Translations under genes and position numbers: made by a program
From: Kribbella catacumbae DSM 19601
GTDB lineage: Bacteria > Actinomycetota > Actinomycetes > Propionibacteriales > Kribbellaceae
Direction of reading: 5' to 3'
Length of the DNA stretch: 64,000 bases
Assembly (NCBI RefSeq): GCF_000372465.1
Contig: NZ_AQUZ01000006.1
Location: 218,000 to 281,999 of the forward strand
Part shown: piece by piece, positions 53,746-61,246 of the stretch
How positions within the stretch are numbered: position 1 is the stretch's first letter
How the letters are laid out: every line of letters begins with the position of its first letter
The notes under the pieces: generated by a model
Told to the model about the DNA's origin: nothing
What the model saw: only the letters and a program-made list of their open reading frames with translations
Database searches by the model: none

Positions 53746-55479
53746 TCATCCTTTTGAACCAGACTTCTTCTTCGGCTTCTTGTGACGTTCCGCGGCCAGG
53801 GCAAGGAGCTCTTCGGCGTGCGCCTGGGCGGCGTCGGAGTTCTCCAGGCCGGCCATCATCCGGCTGAGTTCCTTCAGCCGGGCATCGTCGTCCAGCGCTA
53901 CCAGGCCACTGGTAGTGACCGAGCCGTCGTCGCTCTTCAACACCACAGCGTGACGATCCGCGAACGCGGCCACCTGCGGCAGGTGCGTCACCACGATCAC
54001 CTGCGCCTTCTCCGCCAGCCGGGCCAGCCGCTTGCCGACCTCGACCGCGGCCCGCCCGCCGATACCGGCGTCGATCTCGTCGAAGACCAGCGTCGGCACC
54101 GGATGCGTGTCCGACAGGATCACCTCGAGCGCGAGCATCACCCGCGACAGCTCACCACCCGAGGCCGCCTTCTGCAGCGGCCGAGCCGGACTGCCCGGGT
54201 TCGCCGCGAAGCAGAACTCGATCTCGTCCGCTCCGAAAGGTCCCGCCGCCGTCTCGTGGATCTCCACGGTCAACTTCGCGTGCGGCATCGCCAGCCCACT
54301 CAGCTCCTCGGACACCGCCACACCCAGCCGGGCCGCCGCCTCGCGGCGCGCAGTACTGACCTGGTCGCCGAGATCCTTCAGCTGGGCCCGGAGCTCGGTC
54401 AGCTCCGCGGTGAGCTGCTCGACGCGCTCATCGCTGCCCTCCAGCTCGGCCAGCCGCGCCGCGGCCCGCTTCGCCCACTCCAGCACCTCGTCGACCGTGC
54501 CCTGCTCGGCGCCGTGCTTGCGGACCAGGTTCGTCAGCAGGGAACGCCGATCACTCACCACGGCGAGCCGCGCGGGATCCGTATCCACATCCGCGGCGTA
54601 CGACGAGAGCTCGCCGGCCAGGTCCGCGGCGAGATAGCCGAGTTCGCTCGCGCGGTCGGCCAGCTCGGCCAGCTTCACGTCGTGCTCGCGCTCCCCGTCC
54701 AGCGCCTGCTTCGCGAGGGCGAGCAGACCGAGTACGTCGGCCGGCCGGGTGGAGTCCAGGTCTTCCGAGGCGAGCGCTTCGCCGGCGGTCGTTGCCGCAG
54801 TACGGAGGCCGTCTGCGTAGGCGAGTCGCTCCTCCTCGGCCGCGAGCTCGACATCTTCGCCGGGCAGCGGTTCGGCTTTGGCGACCTCCTCCAGACCGAA
54901 GCGCAGCAGATCCGCCTCGGCCAAGCGGTCGCGCTCGCGCGTGGTCAGCTCGGTCAGCTCGGCCTCGATCTCACGATGCCGCCGGAACGCCGTCGAGTAC
55001 TCGCCCAGCGGAACGAGAACCGGCTTCCCAGCAAAGGTGTCGAGCGTCTCGCGTTGCCTGGCCGGCTGCAGCAATCGCCATTGGTCAGCCTGGCCGTGGA
55101 TCGCGACCAGATCGCCGGACACCTCGGCCAGCACCGAAACCGGCACCGAAGCGCCACCCAGGAAGGCCCGCGAACGCCCCTCGGACGACAGTTCACGCGC
55201 GATCAGCAACTCGTCGTCATCCAGCTCGCCGCCACGATCCTCGGCCTGCTGCACGATCGACCTCGGTACCGCGCTCGCGCGCCCCTCGACCCGCGCACGC
55301 CGTACCCCGTGCCGGACCAGGCCGCTGTCGGCCCGGCCGCCAAGCAGCATGTTCACCCCGGTCACGACCATCGTCTTGCCGGCCCCGGTCTCGCCGGTGA
55401 CCGCGGTGAAGCCCGGATCGAGCTCCAGCGTGGCGTCCTCGATCACGCCCAGTCCGGTGATGCGGATCTCCGAGAGCAC
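53746..55479 (-). CDS. recN: DNA repair ATPase RecN
   Basis: RecN (577 residues) is the SMC-like protein that gathers broken DNA ends. It shows Walker A in AVTGETGAGKTMVVTGVNML near residue 30, coiled-coil arms around residues 150-370, the ABC signature KAASGGELSRVMLALEV and the Walker B LVFDEIDAGIGGRAA. The start GTG 55479 (VLSEIRITGLGVIEDATLEL) follows AGAGGAGAAATA and shares a base with the nadK stop codon. The order nadK-recN-steA-steB-pyrG is exactly that of M. tuberculosis. Confidence 0.96.
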   Translation of the reverse strand: MLSEIRITGLGVIEDATLELDPGFTAVTGETGAGKTMVVTGVNMLLGGRADSGLVRHGVRRARVEGRASAVPRSIVQQAEDRGGELDDDELLIARELSSEGRSRAFLGGASVPVSVLAEVSGDLVAIHGQADQWRLLQPARQRETLDTFAGKPVLVPLGEYSTAFRRHREIEAELTELTTRERDRLAEADLLRFGLEEVAKAEPLPGEDVELAAEEERLAYADGLRTAATTAGEALASEDLDSTRPADVLGLLALAKQALDGEREHDVKLAELADRASELGYLAADLAGELSSYAADVDTDPARLAVVSDRRSLLTNLVRKHGAEQGTVDEVLEWAKRAAARLAELEGSDERVEQLTAELTELRAQLKDLGDQVSTARREAAARLGVAVSEELSGLAMPHAKLTVEIHETAAGPFGADEIEFCFAANPGSPARPLQKAASGGELSRVMLALEVILSDTHPVPTLVFDEIDAGIGGRAAVEVGKRLARLAEKAQVIVVTHLPQVAAFADRHAVVLKSDDGSVTTSGLVALDDDARLKELSRMMAGLENSDAAQAHAEELLALAAERHKKPKKKSGSKG

Positions 55480-56417
55480 TATTTCTCCTCTTGTGCGCTT
55501 CGCTTGCGCGCTGCTGCGCCCCGCCAGCCGAGGACCGGCAGGTCGAACTTCGCCACCAGCCGGTCGGTGAAGGACACCTCGTGCGCCCTCGCCAGCCGGA
55601 CCGGAGTCTTGCCACGCCGGACCTGGATCCGGGCACCAGGCGGTACTTCGACCATCCGCCGGCCGTCGCACCACAGCACTCCGCGCCCGTGCCACGCGGC
55701 GATCAGCTCGATCGACAACTGCGACGTCGGCGCCACCACGATCGGCCGCGAGAACAACGCATGCGCGCTGAGCGGCACCATCAGGATCGCCTCGACCTCG
55801 GGCCAGACGATCGGCCCACCGGCGGAGAACGAGTACGCCGTACTGCCGGTCGGCGTCGCGACCACGACACCGTCACACCCCCAGCGCGACAGCGGCCGGC
55901 CGTCGACCTCGACCATCACCTCGAGCATCTTCTCGCGGGCCGCCTTCTCCACGCTGGCCTCGTTCAGCGCCCAGGTGTCGAAGATCAGCTCGTCGTCGTA
56001 CCAGACGTCGACCGCGAGCGTCATCCGCTCCTCGACCGTGTAGCTGCGCTTGACCACCACATCGACGATCCGGTGCAGGTCGTCGCGCTCGGCCTCGGCG
56101 AGGAACCCGACATGGCCGAGGTTCACGCCCAGGACCGGCGTACCGTGCGGGCGGGCCAGCTCGGCACCGCGCAGGATCGAGCCGTCGCCACCGAGCACGA
56201 TGATCAGCTCGACGTCGAGCGCGGCCTTGTCCGGGTCGTCGGCGATCTCGACCGGGTCGAGTTTCATCGCCTCGGCCTCGTCGGTGAGCAGGCGGATCAC
56301 CAGGCCGGCGTCGGCCAGCAGCCGGTGGGCCTCACGGGCCACCTCGACGGCCAGCTCGCGGCCGGTATGCGTCACCAGCAGCACGCGCCGCGGTTCGGAC
56401 ACCGGCTGCTCAACCAC
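55479..56417 (-). CDS. nadK: NAD kinase
   Basis: NadK (312 residues) phosphorylates NAD to NADP. It has the LGGDGSILRGAE motif (GGDG) near residue 75, NLGHVGFLAEAE, and VVATPTGSTAYSFSAGGPIV near residue 190, the substrate-binding core. The start is GTG 56417 (VVEQPVSEPRRVLLVTHTGR) after GGAAGGCAGG. It overlaps recN by one base. Its product could influence the NAD pool that the TIR protein at 6.5-10.9 kb may consume, but this is coincidence of window, not evidence. Confidence 0.96.
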   Translation of the reverse strand: MVEQPVSEPRRVLLVTHTGRELAVEVAREAHRLLADAGLVIRLLTDEAEAMKLDPVEIADDPDKAALDVELIIVLGGDGSILRGAELARPHGTPVLGVNLGHVGFLAEAERDDLHRIVDVVVKRSYTVEERMTLAVDVWYDDELIFDTWALNEASVEKAAREKMLEVMVEVDGRPLSRWGCDGVVVATPTGSTAYSFSAGGPIVWPEVEAILMVPLSAHALFSRPIVVAPTSQLSIELIAAWHGRGVLWCDGRRMVEVPPGARIQVRRGKTPVRLARAHEVSFTDRLVAKFDLPVLGWRGAAARKRSAQEEK

Positions 56418-56444
56418 GGGGACCTGCCTTCCGAGTCATACGGG

Positions 56445-57260
56445 TCATTGCGGGCCGCTCTCGATAGCGGTCCGGAGCATCGTCTCATCGAGCGGAGGCG
56501 CTGTACGGCGTATCCACAGGAAGTATTCGACATTTCCTGATGGACCCGGCAGCGGACTGGCCGCGACTCCGGCCACGCCCCAGCCCAGGTCGGCCGCTTT
56601 CCGGGCCACGCCACGGACGGCGTCGGCGCGCAGTACCGGGTCGCGGACGACACCGCCTTTGCCCAGCCGTTCCTTGCCGACCTCGAACTGTGGTTTCACC
56701 ATCAGCACCAGGTCGCCGTCCGGCTTCACCACGGCGAGCAAGGCGGGCATCACCAGCGTGAGCGAGATGAAGCTGAGGTCGCTGACGACCAGGTCGACCG
56801 GGTCGCCGCCGATGGCCTCGAGGGTCAGCGTGCGGACGTTGGTGCGATCCATCACGGTGACGCGCTCGTCGGTCTGCAACGCCCAGACGAGCTGCCCGTA
56901 GCCGACGTCGACCGCGATCACGCTTGCCGCGCCGTTCCTGAGCAGTACGTCGGTGAATCCGCCGGTGGACGCCCCCGCGTCCAGGCATCGGCGATCCTTC
57001 ACCTGGATTTCGGTGAATGCCTCCAGTGCGCCGACCAGCTTGTGCGCGCCCCGCGACGCGTACCCCGGATCGTCGGTCTCCGAGGTGTCGACCAGGATCG
57101 CCGCATCGGCACCGACGCCCGTCGCCGGTTTGGTCGCGACCGTGCCGGAAACCTTCACCTTGCCCGCGAGCACCAGCTCACTGGCCTGCTCCCGCGATCG
57201 CGCCAGCCCACGCCGTACCAGCTCAGCATCCAGCCGGGACCGCTTCACCCCTTTAGCCAT
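56445..57260 (-). CDS. tlyA: TlyA family rRNA 2'-O-methyltransferase
   Basis: The 271-residue enzyme has an N-terminal S4 domain (RLDAELVRRGLARSREQASE) and a Rossmann methyltransferase with CLDAGASTGGFTDVLLRNGA binding S-adenosylmethionine, followed by VVSDLSFISLTLVMPALLAV (catalytic DLSF) and VMVKPQFEVGKERLGKGGVV. It methylates ribose 2'-OH of cytidines in 16S and 23S rRNA, as TlyA, the loss of which gives capreomycin resistance in mycobacteria. It lies 27 bases before nadK, in the conserved order. Confidence 0.95.
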   Translation of the reverse strand: MAKGVKRSRLDAELVRRGLARSREQASELVLAGKVKVSGTVATKPATGVGADAAILVDTSETDDPGYASRGAHKLVGALEAFTEIQVKDRRCLDAGASTGGFTDVLLRNGAASVIAVDVGYGQLVWALQTDERVTVMDRTNVRTLTLEAIGGDPVDLVVSDLSFISLTLVMPALLAVVKPDGDLVLMVKPQFEVGKERLGKGGVVRDPVLRADAVRGVARKAADLGWGVAGVAASPLPGPSGNVEYFLWIRRTAPPLDETMLRTAIESGPQ

Positions 57261-57276
57261 GGTCCCCCGCGGTCAC

Positions 57277-58188
57277 TCAACCCCGGTCGCCATGGTCGGC
57301 GTCCGCCTCCACCAAAGCACTCTGCAGCCGCTCATGCAGATCCGCATAAACCTCCGCATGCTCCCCCACAGGCCGCTCCCGCAACCCATCCAGCCGCTCC
57401 ATCGTCTCCTCCACCAACGGATGCACCCCATCCTCTCCGCCATCCTCAGCCCGTACTACGGCCGCAGACGCGGAGGGGGCAGACGCGGATGCCGCTGGCG
57501 CTGAGTGCGCTGGCGCGGGAGCTGCGGGTGTAGGGGCTGGCGATGTAGGGGCCGCGGGCGCAGCGGGCCGCGGAAACGCCTGCCCGGGCGCGGGCGCCGC
57601 GGACCTGGCGAACGCCGGGGAAGACGACGGCGCCGCAGGCCTGGCGAACGCCTGCCCAGGGGTCGGCACAGCCGGCCGAGGAAACGCGCTCTCCTGTGCC
57701 CGCGCCGGAGGCACATCGTCCGCCTGCGCCGGAGGCGCATCGTCCGCCTGCGCCTGCGCAGCAGGCGCTTCATCGGTAGCCGCAGCAGACGCCGGCGACG
57801 GTGCCTCGTCGGCGGGCGGCTCAGGTGTGGGTTCGGTTTCGGTGTCGTCTGACCAGTCGTCCAGGCCGTCGTCTACGAAGGAATGCCGTGTGGCTTCTTC
57901 CGCCGGAGGCTCTTCCAGGGAAGCCTCGAAAGCCTGCTCCGTGTCCTCGGGCTCTTCCGGCGTGGGGTCGCCGTACACGGTGAAGCCCGCCAGCAAGGGA
58001 TCCGTGTGCGGCCGCCCCTGCAGAGTGGGGTTGACCCAGGCACTCGGCTGCTCAGACTCGTACTGCGAATCCGGCCCGGGCTCGCTGTCGTAGTCGGGCT
58101 CAGACTTCTCGTCGGGCTGGGGCTCGAAGCCCGGCTCGACGTCGGGGTCGACCGCCGGGGGGAACTGCTCGCCGGGGTGATCGGTCAC
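57277..58188 (-). CDS. Conserved small actinobacterial protein with long Pro/Ala-rich extension
   Basis: Only the last 45 residues (HPLVEETMERLDGLRERPVG, YADLHERLQSALVEAD) look conserved, resembling the roughly 60-residue product that precedes tlyA in M. tuberculosis (Rv1693). The preceding 255 residues are disordered: an acidic start, then AAPAPGQAF/FARPAAP type repeats and an alanine-proline run. Base composition is very GC-rich. GTG 58188 is the start, overlapping nothing but sitting 1 base after the next gene upstream. Function unknown. Confidence 0.75.
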   Translation of the reverse strand: MTDHPGEQFPPAVDPDVEPGFEPQPDEKSEPDYDSEPGPDSQYESEQPSAWVNPTLQGRPHTDPLLAGFTVYGDPTPEEPEDTEQAFEASLEEPPAEEATRHSFVDDGLDDWSDDTETEPTPEPPADEAPSPASAAATDEAPAAQAQADDAPPAQADDVPPARAQESAFPRPAVPTPGQAFARPAAPSSSPAFARSAAPAPGQAFPRPAAPAAPTSPAPTPAAPAPAHSAPAASASAPSASAAVVRAEDGGEDGVHPLVEETMERLDGLRERPVGEHAEVYADLHERLQSALVEADADHGDRG

Positions 58189-58189
58189 G

Positions 58190-58717
58190 TCACGCCTTCT
58201 TCGCCGGGGCCTTCTTGGCCGTCTTCTTCGCCGCCGTCTTCTTCACAGCGGTCTTCTTGGCCGCGCTCTTCTTGGCCGCCGTCTTCTTCGCGGCAGTCTT
58301 CGTCGCGGCCGTCTTGGTCGCGGCAGTCTTCTTGATCGGCGGAGTCTTCACCGCCGCGGCAGCAGGTGCCGCCGAGGTAGCAGCGACCAGAGCATCATTC
58401 GCATCGGCCAGCTCGCGCTCGAGCCCATCGACCCGCCGGCTCAGCGCCGCGACCTCTTCGGACCGCACGAACCCCAGCCGCGCCACCGCGCCCTCGACCT
58501 CGTTCGCCACGATCGCCTGCAGCAGCTGGCGGTTGCTCTTGCTGGTGGCAACGATCTCCTCGGCGAGGTCACTCACCTTGGTGGTCACACCGGACGTCAG
58601 CGCGTCAGCGCCGGTCTGCTGCAGCAGGGCCTTCGCGGCCTGCTGAGCACGCTGCTTCGTCACCTCGGTCAGGCCGTTCGCCAGCTGTACGTAGCCGCGC
58701 AATGCATCCATCACCAT
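58190..58717 (-). CDS. Phasin-like protein with histone H1-like lysine/alanine tail
   Basis: The 175-residue protein starts at ATG 58717 after GGAGGCAGTC. The N-terminal two thirds are helical (DALRGYVQLANGLTEVTKQR; LSRRVDGLERELADANDAL), like phasin or apolipoprotein coiled coils. The C-terminal 60 residues are almost only Lys, Ala and Thr in AAKKT units (KKTAAKKSAAKKTAVKKTAA), like bacterial histone-H1-type or Hlp tails that bind DNA or RNA. Position in front of tlyA is typical for Actinobacteria. Function is unproven; nucleic-acid compaction is plausible. Confidence 0.8.
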   Translation of the reverse strand: MVMDALRGYVQLANGLTEVTKQRAQQAAKALLQQTGADALTSGVTTKVSDLAEEIVATSKSNRQLLQAIVANEVEGAVARLGFVRSEEVAALSRRVDGLERELADANDALVAATSAAPAAAAVKTPPIKKTAATKTAATKTAAKKTAAKKSAAKKTAVKKTAAKKTAKKAPAKKA

Positions 58718-58833
58718 GACTGCCTCCGTGTTAACTCTGTCCCGGCACCGGCGTCCCGGTCTGGGCTTCGTTGCCAGCCACGGTATCGCGCTGCCCCCGC
58801 AATACCAGCCCACCCATGCCTTCCGCCAGCTGG

Positions 58834-59943
58834 CTATTTGCTCAAGCCCACCCGGTGCAGCGCCTCGTCGATCCTGATCGACCCCGGCTCCGGAGCACGC
58901 TTCGGCAGCGGCCGCCGCCCGCGGGAGGTCTTGGCCGCAGTCTTCGCGACCGGCTTGGCCGGAGCGTCCACCGCTGCCCAGGTCGCCGACAGGATCGCCC
59001 GCAACCCGTCGTACGGCTCGCCTTCGCCTGTCACCGCCACAGCGCCGTCAACCACCGTCGCCGCCCAACCCTCGCACCTGTGCTTGCCGCCCTCGACCGT
59101 CACGCCCGGGTGCTTCTCCCGCAGGGCGCCCAGCCCAGCGCCGATGTACGTCGGCCGCTCGTTCTTCGGCGCCGCCGCGAGGTCATGGGCGTCGTGCACG
59201 CCGGTTGCGACCCACAGGCTCGCGATCCCGACCGCCTGCGCGCCGGCGATGTCGGAGTCCAGCCGATCCCCGATCATCAACGGCCGCTTGGCCTCCAGCC
59301 GCTCGATGCTCGTCTCCAGCAGCGGCGGCTCGGGCTTGCCGGCCACGACCGGATCCACCTCGACGGCCGCCCGGATCGCCTGTACCAGCGTGCCGTTCCC
59401 GGGCGCCTTGCCACCCGCCGTCGGGATGGTCAGGTCGAGATTCGTCGCGTACCACTTGGCGCCTTCGTTGATCGCATGAGCACCGTCCGCGAGCATCACC
59501 CAGTTCACGTCCGGGTGGAAACCCTGTACGACGGCCACCGGGTGCGCGTCGCTGCTCCGGACCGGCCGCAGCTCGTACTCCTCCAGCGCCGCGATCAGCC
59601 CTTCACCGCCGACCACGAGCACCGGCGATCCCTTGGGGAACTCCTTGGCGATCAGCTTGGCCGCGGCCTGCGCGGAGGTGACGACGTCCTCGCCGATCAC
59701 ATCCAGCCCGAACGACGCCAGGTGCTCGGCGACCACAGAGGCCGGACGGCTCGCGTTGTTGGTGATGTAGCCGATCCGCATGCCCTCTTTGGCGGCCTTG
59801 CGCAGATTGTCCGGCGCGTCCGGTACGGGATCTGGGCCGACGTACACGACCCCGTCCAGGTCGAGCAGCGCCACGTCGTACCGGCTGGCGAGCGGTTCGT
59901 CACACGCCGACAGCGGGGCGGGCGATTCCTGTGCCTTGGTCAT
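58834..59943 (-). CDS. HAD-IIA family phosphatase
   Basis: The 369-residue protein has VALLDLDGVVYVGPDPVPDA (nucleophile DLDGV), GYITNNASRPASVVAEHLAS (motif II and cap entry), VAGKPEPPLLETSIERLEAK (lysine) and MIGDRLDSDIAGAQAVGIAS (acidic motif IV), the NagD/phosphoglycolate-like HAD-IIA group. It dephosphorylates sugar or nucleotide phosphates; the matching mycobacterial gene is Rv1692, reported as glycerol 3-phosphate phosphatase. A basic, alanine-rich C-tail (PAKPVAKTAAKTSRGRRPL) is added. Its ATG lies only 24 bases from the divergent DUF1015 gene's ATG. Confidence 0.92.
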   Translation of the reverse strand: MTKAQESPAPLSACDEPLASRYDVALLDLDGVVYVGPDPVPDAPDNLRKAAKEGMRIGYITNNASRPASVVAEHLASFGLDVIGEDVVTSAQAAAKLIAKEFPKGSPVLVVGGEGLIAALEEYELRPVRSSDAHPVAVVQGFHPDVNWVMLADGAHAINEGAKWYATNLDLTIPTAGGKAPGNGTLVQAIRAAVEVDPVVAGKPEPPLLETSIERLEAKRPLMIGDRLDSDIAGAQAVGIASLWVATGVHDAHDLAAAPKNERPTYIGAGLGALREKHPGVTVEGGKHRCEGWAATVVDGAVAVTGEGEPYDGLRAILSATWAAVDAPAKPVAKTAAKTSRGRRPLPKRAPEPGSIRIDEALHRVGLSK

Positions 59944-59967
59944 GCTTCCCCCCGTACGATGCCGCCC

Positions 59968-61131
59968 ATGTCAGAAACGTCCGCAAGCGCGTTGCGGCTC
60001 GACCCGCTGCGGGCCTGGCGGTTCGTCGCGGGCAAGGTGAGCGCACTCGGTGCGGTGACCTCGCCGCCGTACGACGTACTGGAACCCGCCATCGTCCGGC
60101 GGCTGACTGACTCTGATCTCCACAACATGGTGAGGCTCATCCTTCCACGCGATCCCGACCTGGGTCCCGGCCGGTATGACGAGCCCGCGCGCAGGCTGGC
60201 CGACTGGCAGCGTGACGGGGTGGTGATCCAGGACCGCAGCCCTGCTCTCTACGTCTACGAGCAGCAGTTCCAGGGCGCGGTGCTGTGTGGTCTGGTCGGG
60301 TCGCTCGCGCTCGATCCGGCCCGGCGGGTGGTGCTGCCGCACGAGAATGTGATGCCGCACTGGGTCGACGACCGGTTCGAGCTGATGGAGGCGACGGACG
60401 CCGATCTGGAGCCGATCCTGCTCGCGTACGGCGGTGGCGGTGCGGCCAGCGACGCGGTGGATGACGCCCGATCGGGTGAACCCTGGCTCGTCGCCGACAC
60501 CGAGAACGGCGCCCATCACCAGATCTGGCGGATCGACGACCCGGAGACCCTCGCCAAGATCGCCGATGAACTGGCCACCCACGAGGCGCTGATCGCCGAC
60601 GGTCACCACCGCTACGCGGCGTACCTGGAACGCAACCGGCGTGAACCCGACCGCGAAGGCACGGAAGTCGGCCTGGCGATGCTGGTCGACAACGAGCGGC
60701 ACCCGCTGACCCTCGACCCAATCCACCGCGTCGTCCCCGGGCTCACACTCGACGTGGTGTCATCCCGTACGCCGCCCGGCTGGCAGGTGCTCCCCGGACG
60801 GGTGGAAGGCGTGCCGGACCGCATCGCCATCACTGACGGCACCTCCTGGGTGACACTGCAGTCCACAGAGGGTCAGGTGACGCCGACAGTCGCCCTACTG
60901 CACGAGGAGCTGCTGCCGGCTTGGGGAGTGCCCGCAGACGAGATCACCTTTCACCACGCACTTACCGACGCAGTAGCCCTCGCAGGCCCTCAGCAGGCCG
61001 CAGTAGAGCTCGTAGCACCCCGGATGGACCAGGTACTCCGCTCAGCCCTCCGCGGCGTCATACTCCCCCAGAAAGCAACCTCCTTCGGCCCCAAACCGCG
61101 TGTAGGCCTCCTCTTCCGCATGCTCAGCTGA
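59968..61131 (+). CDS. DUF1015 (SerK-like) protein
   Basis: The 387-residue product is a DUF1015 protein: LDPLRAWRFVAGKVSALGAV, TSPPYDVLEP, LYVYEQQF and HEALIADGHHRYAAYLERNR are diagnostic. Some archaeal members (SerK) are free-serine kinases in which this H-rich ADGHHR loop is active; bacterial relatives are mostly unstudied. ATG 59968 is used; ATG 59959 adds three residues. No ribosome site is visible and the distance to the divergent HAD gene is 24 bases, so the promoter must lie in coding sequence or be leaderless. Confidence 0.88.
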   Translation: MSETSASALRLDPLRAWRFVAGKVSALGAVTSPPYDVLEPAIVRRLTDSDLHNMVRLILPRDPDLGPGRYDEPARRLADWQRDGVVIQDRSPALYVYEQQFQGAVLCGLVGSLALDPARRVVLPHENVMPHWVDDRFELMEATDADLEPILLAYGGGGAASDAVDDARSGEPWLVADTENGAHHQIWRIDDPETLAKIADELATHEALIADGHHRYAAYLERNRREPDREGTEVGLAMLVDNERHPLTLDPIHRVVPGLTLDVVSSRTPPGWQVLPGRVEGVPDRIAITDGTSWVTLQSTEGQVTPTVALLHEELLPAWGVPADEITFHHALTDAVALAGPQQAAVELVAPRMDQVLRSALRGVILPQKATSFGPKPRVGLLFRMLS

Positions 61132-61189
61132 CCGCCCGGCGTCACGCCGCTTTCTCGTCGCTCCCCCAGCACCGCACCCGGGCAACGCA

Positions 61190-61237
61190 AACGGCCCGGG
61201 CAGGCAGCGGATTCCTCCACCACCCACCCGGGCCGTT
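61190..61237. terminator. Inverted repeat between convergent genes
   Basis: AACGGCCCGGG (61190-61200) pairs perfectly with CCCGGGCCGTT (61227-61237) across 26 bases. It ends 10 bases before the stop of the TPR gene and 59 bases after the DUF1015 gene, so it can serve both. Confidence 0.75.
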
Positions 61238-61246
61238 CCAGCTACT

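Noticed and set aside
53782..56043. A 753-residue plus-strand frame opposite recN and nadK
   Set aside because: It is antisense shadow of two well-defined genes and has no domain-like sequence. The same holds for the long frames opposite pyrG (46439-47947) and the TPR gene (61373-62998).
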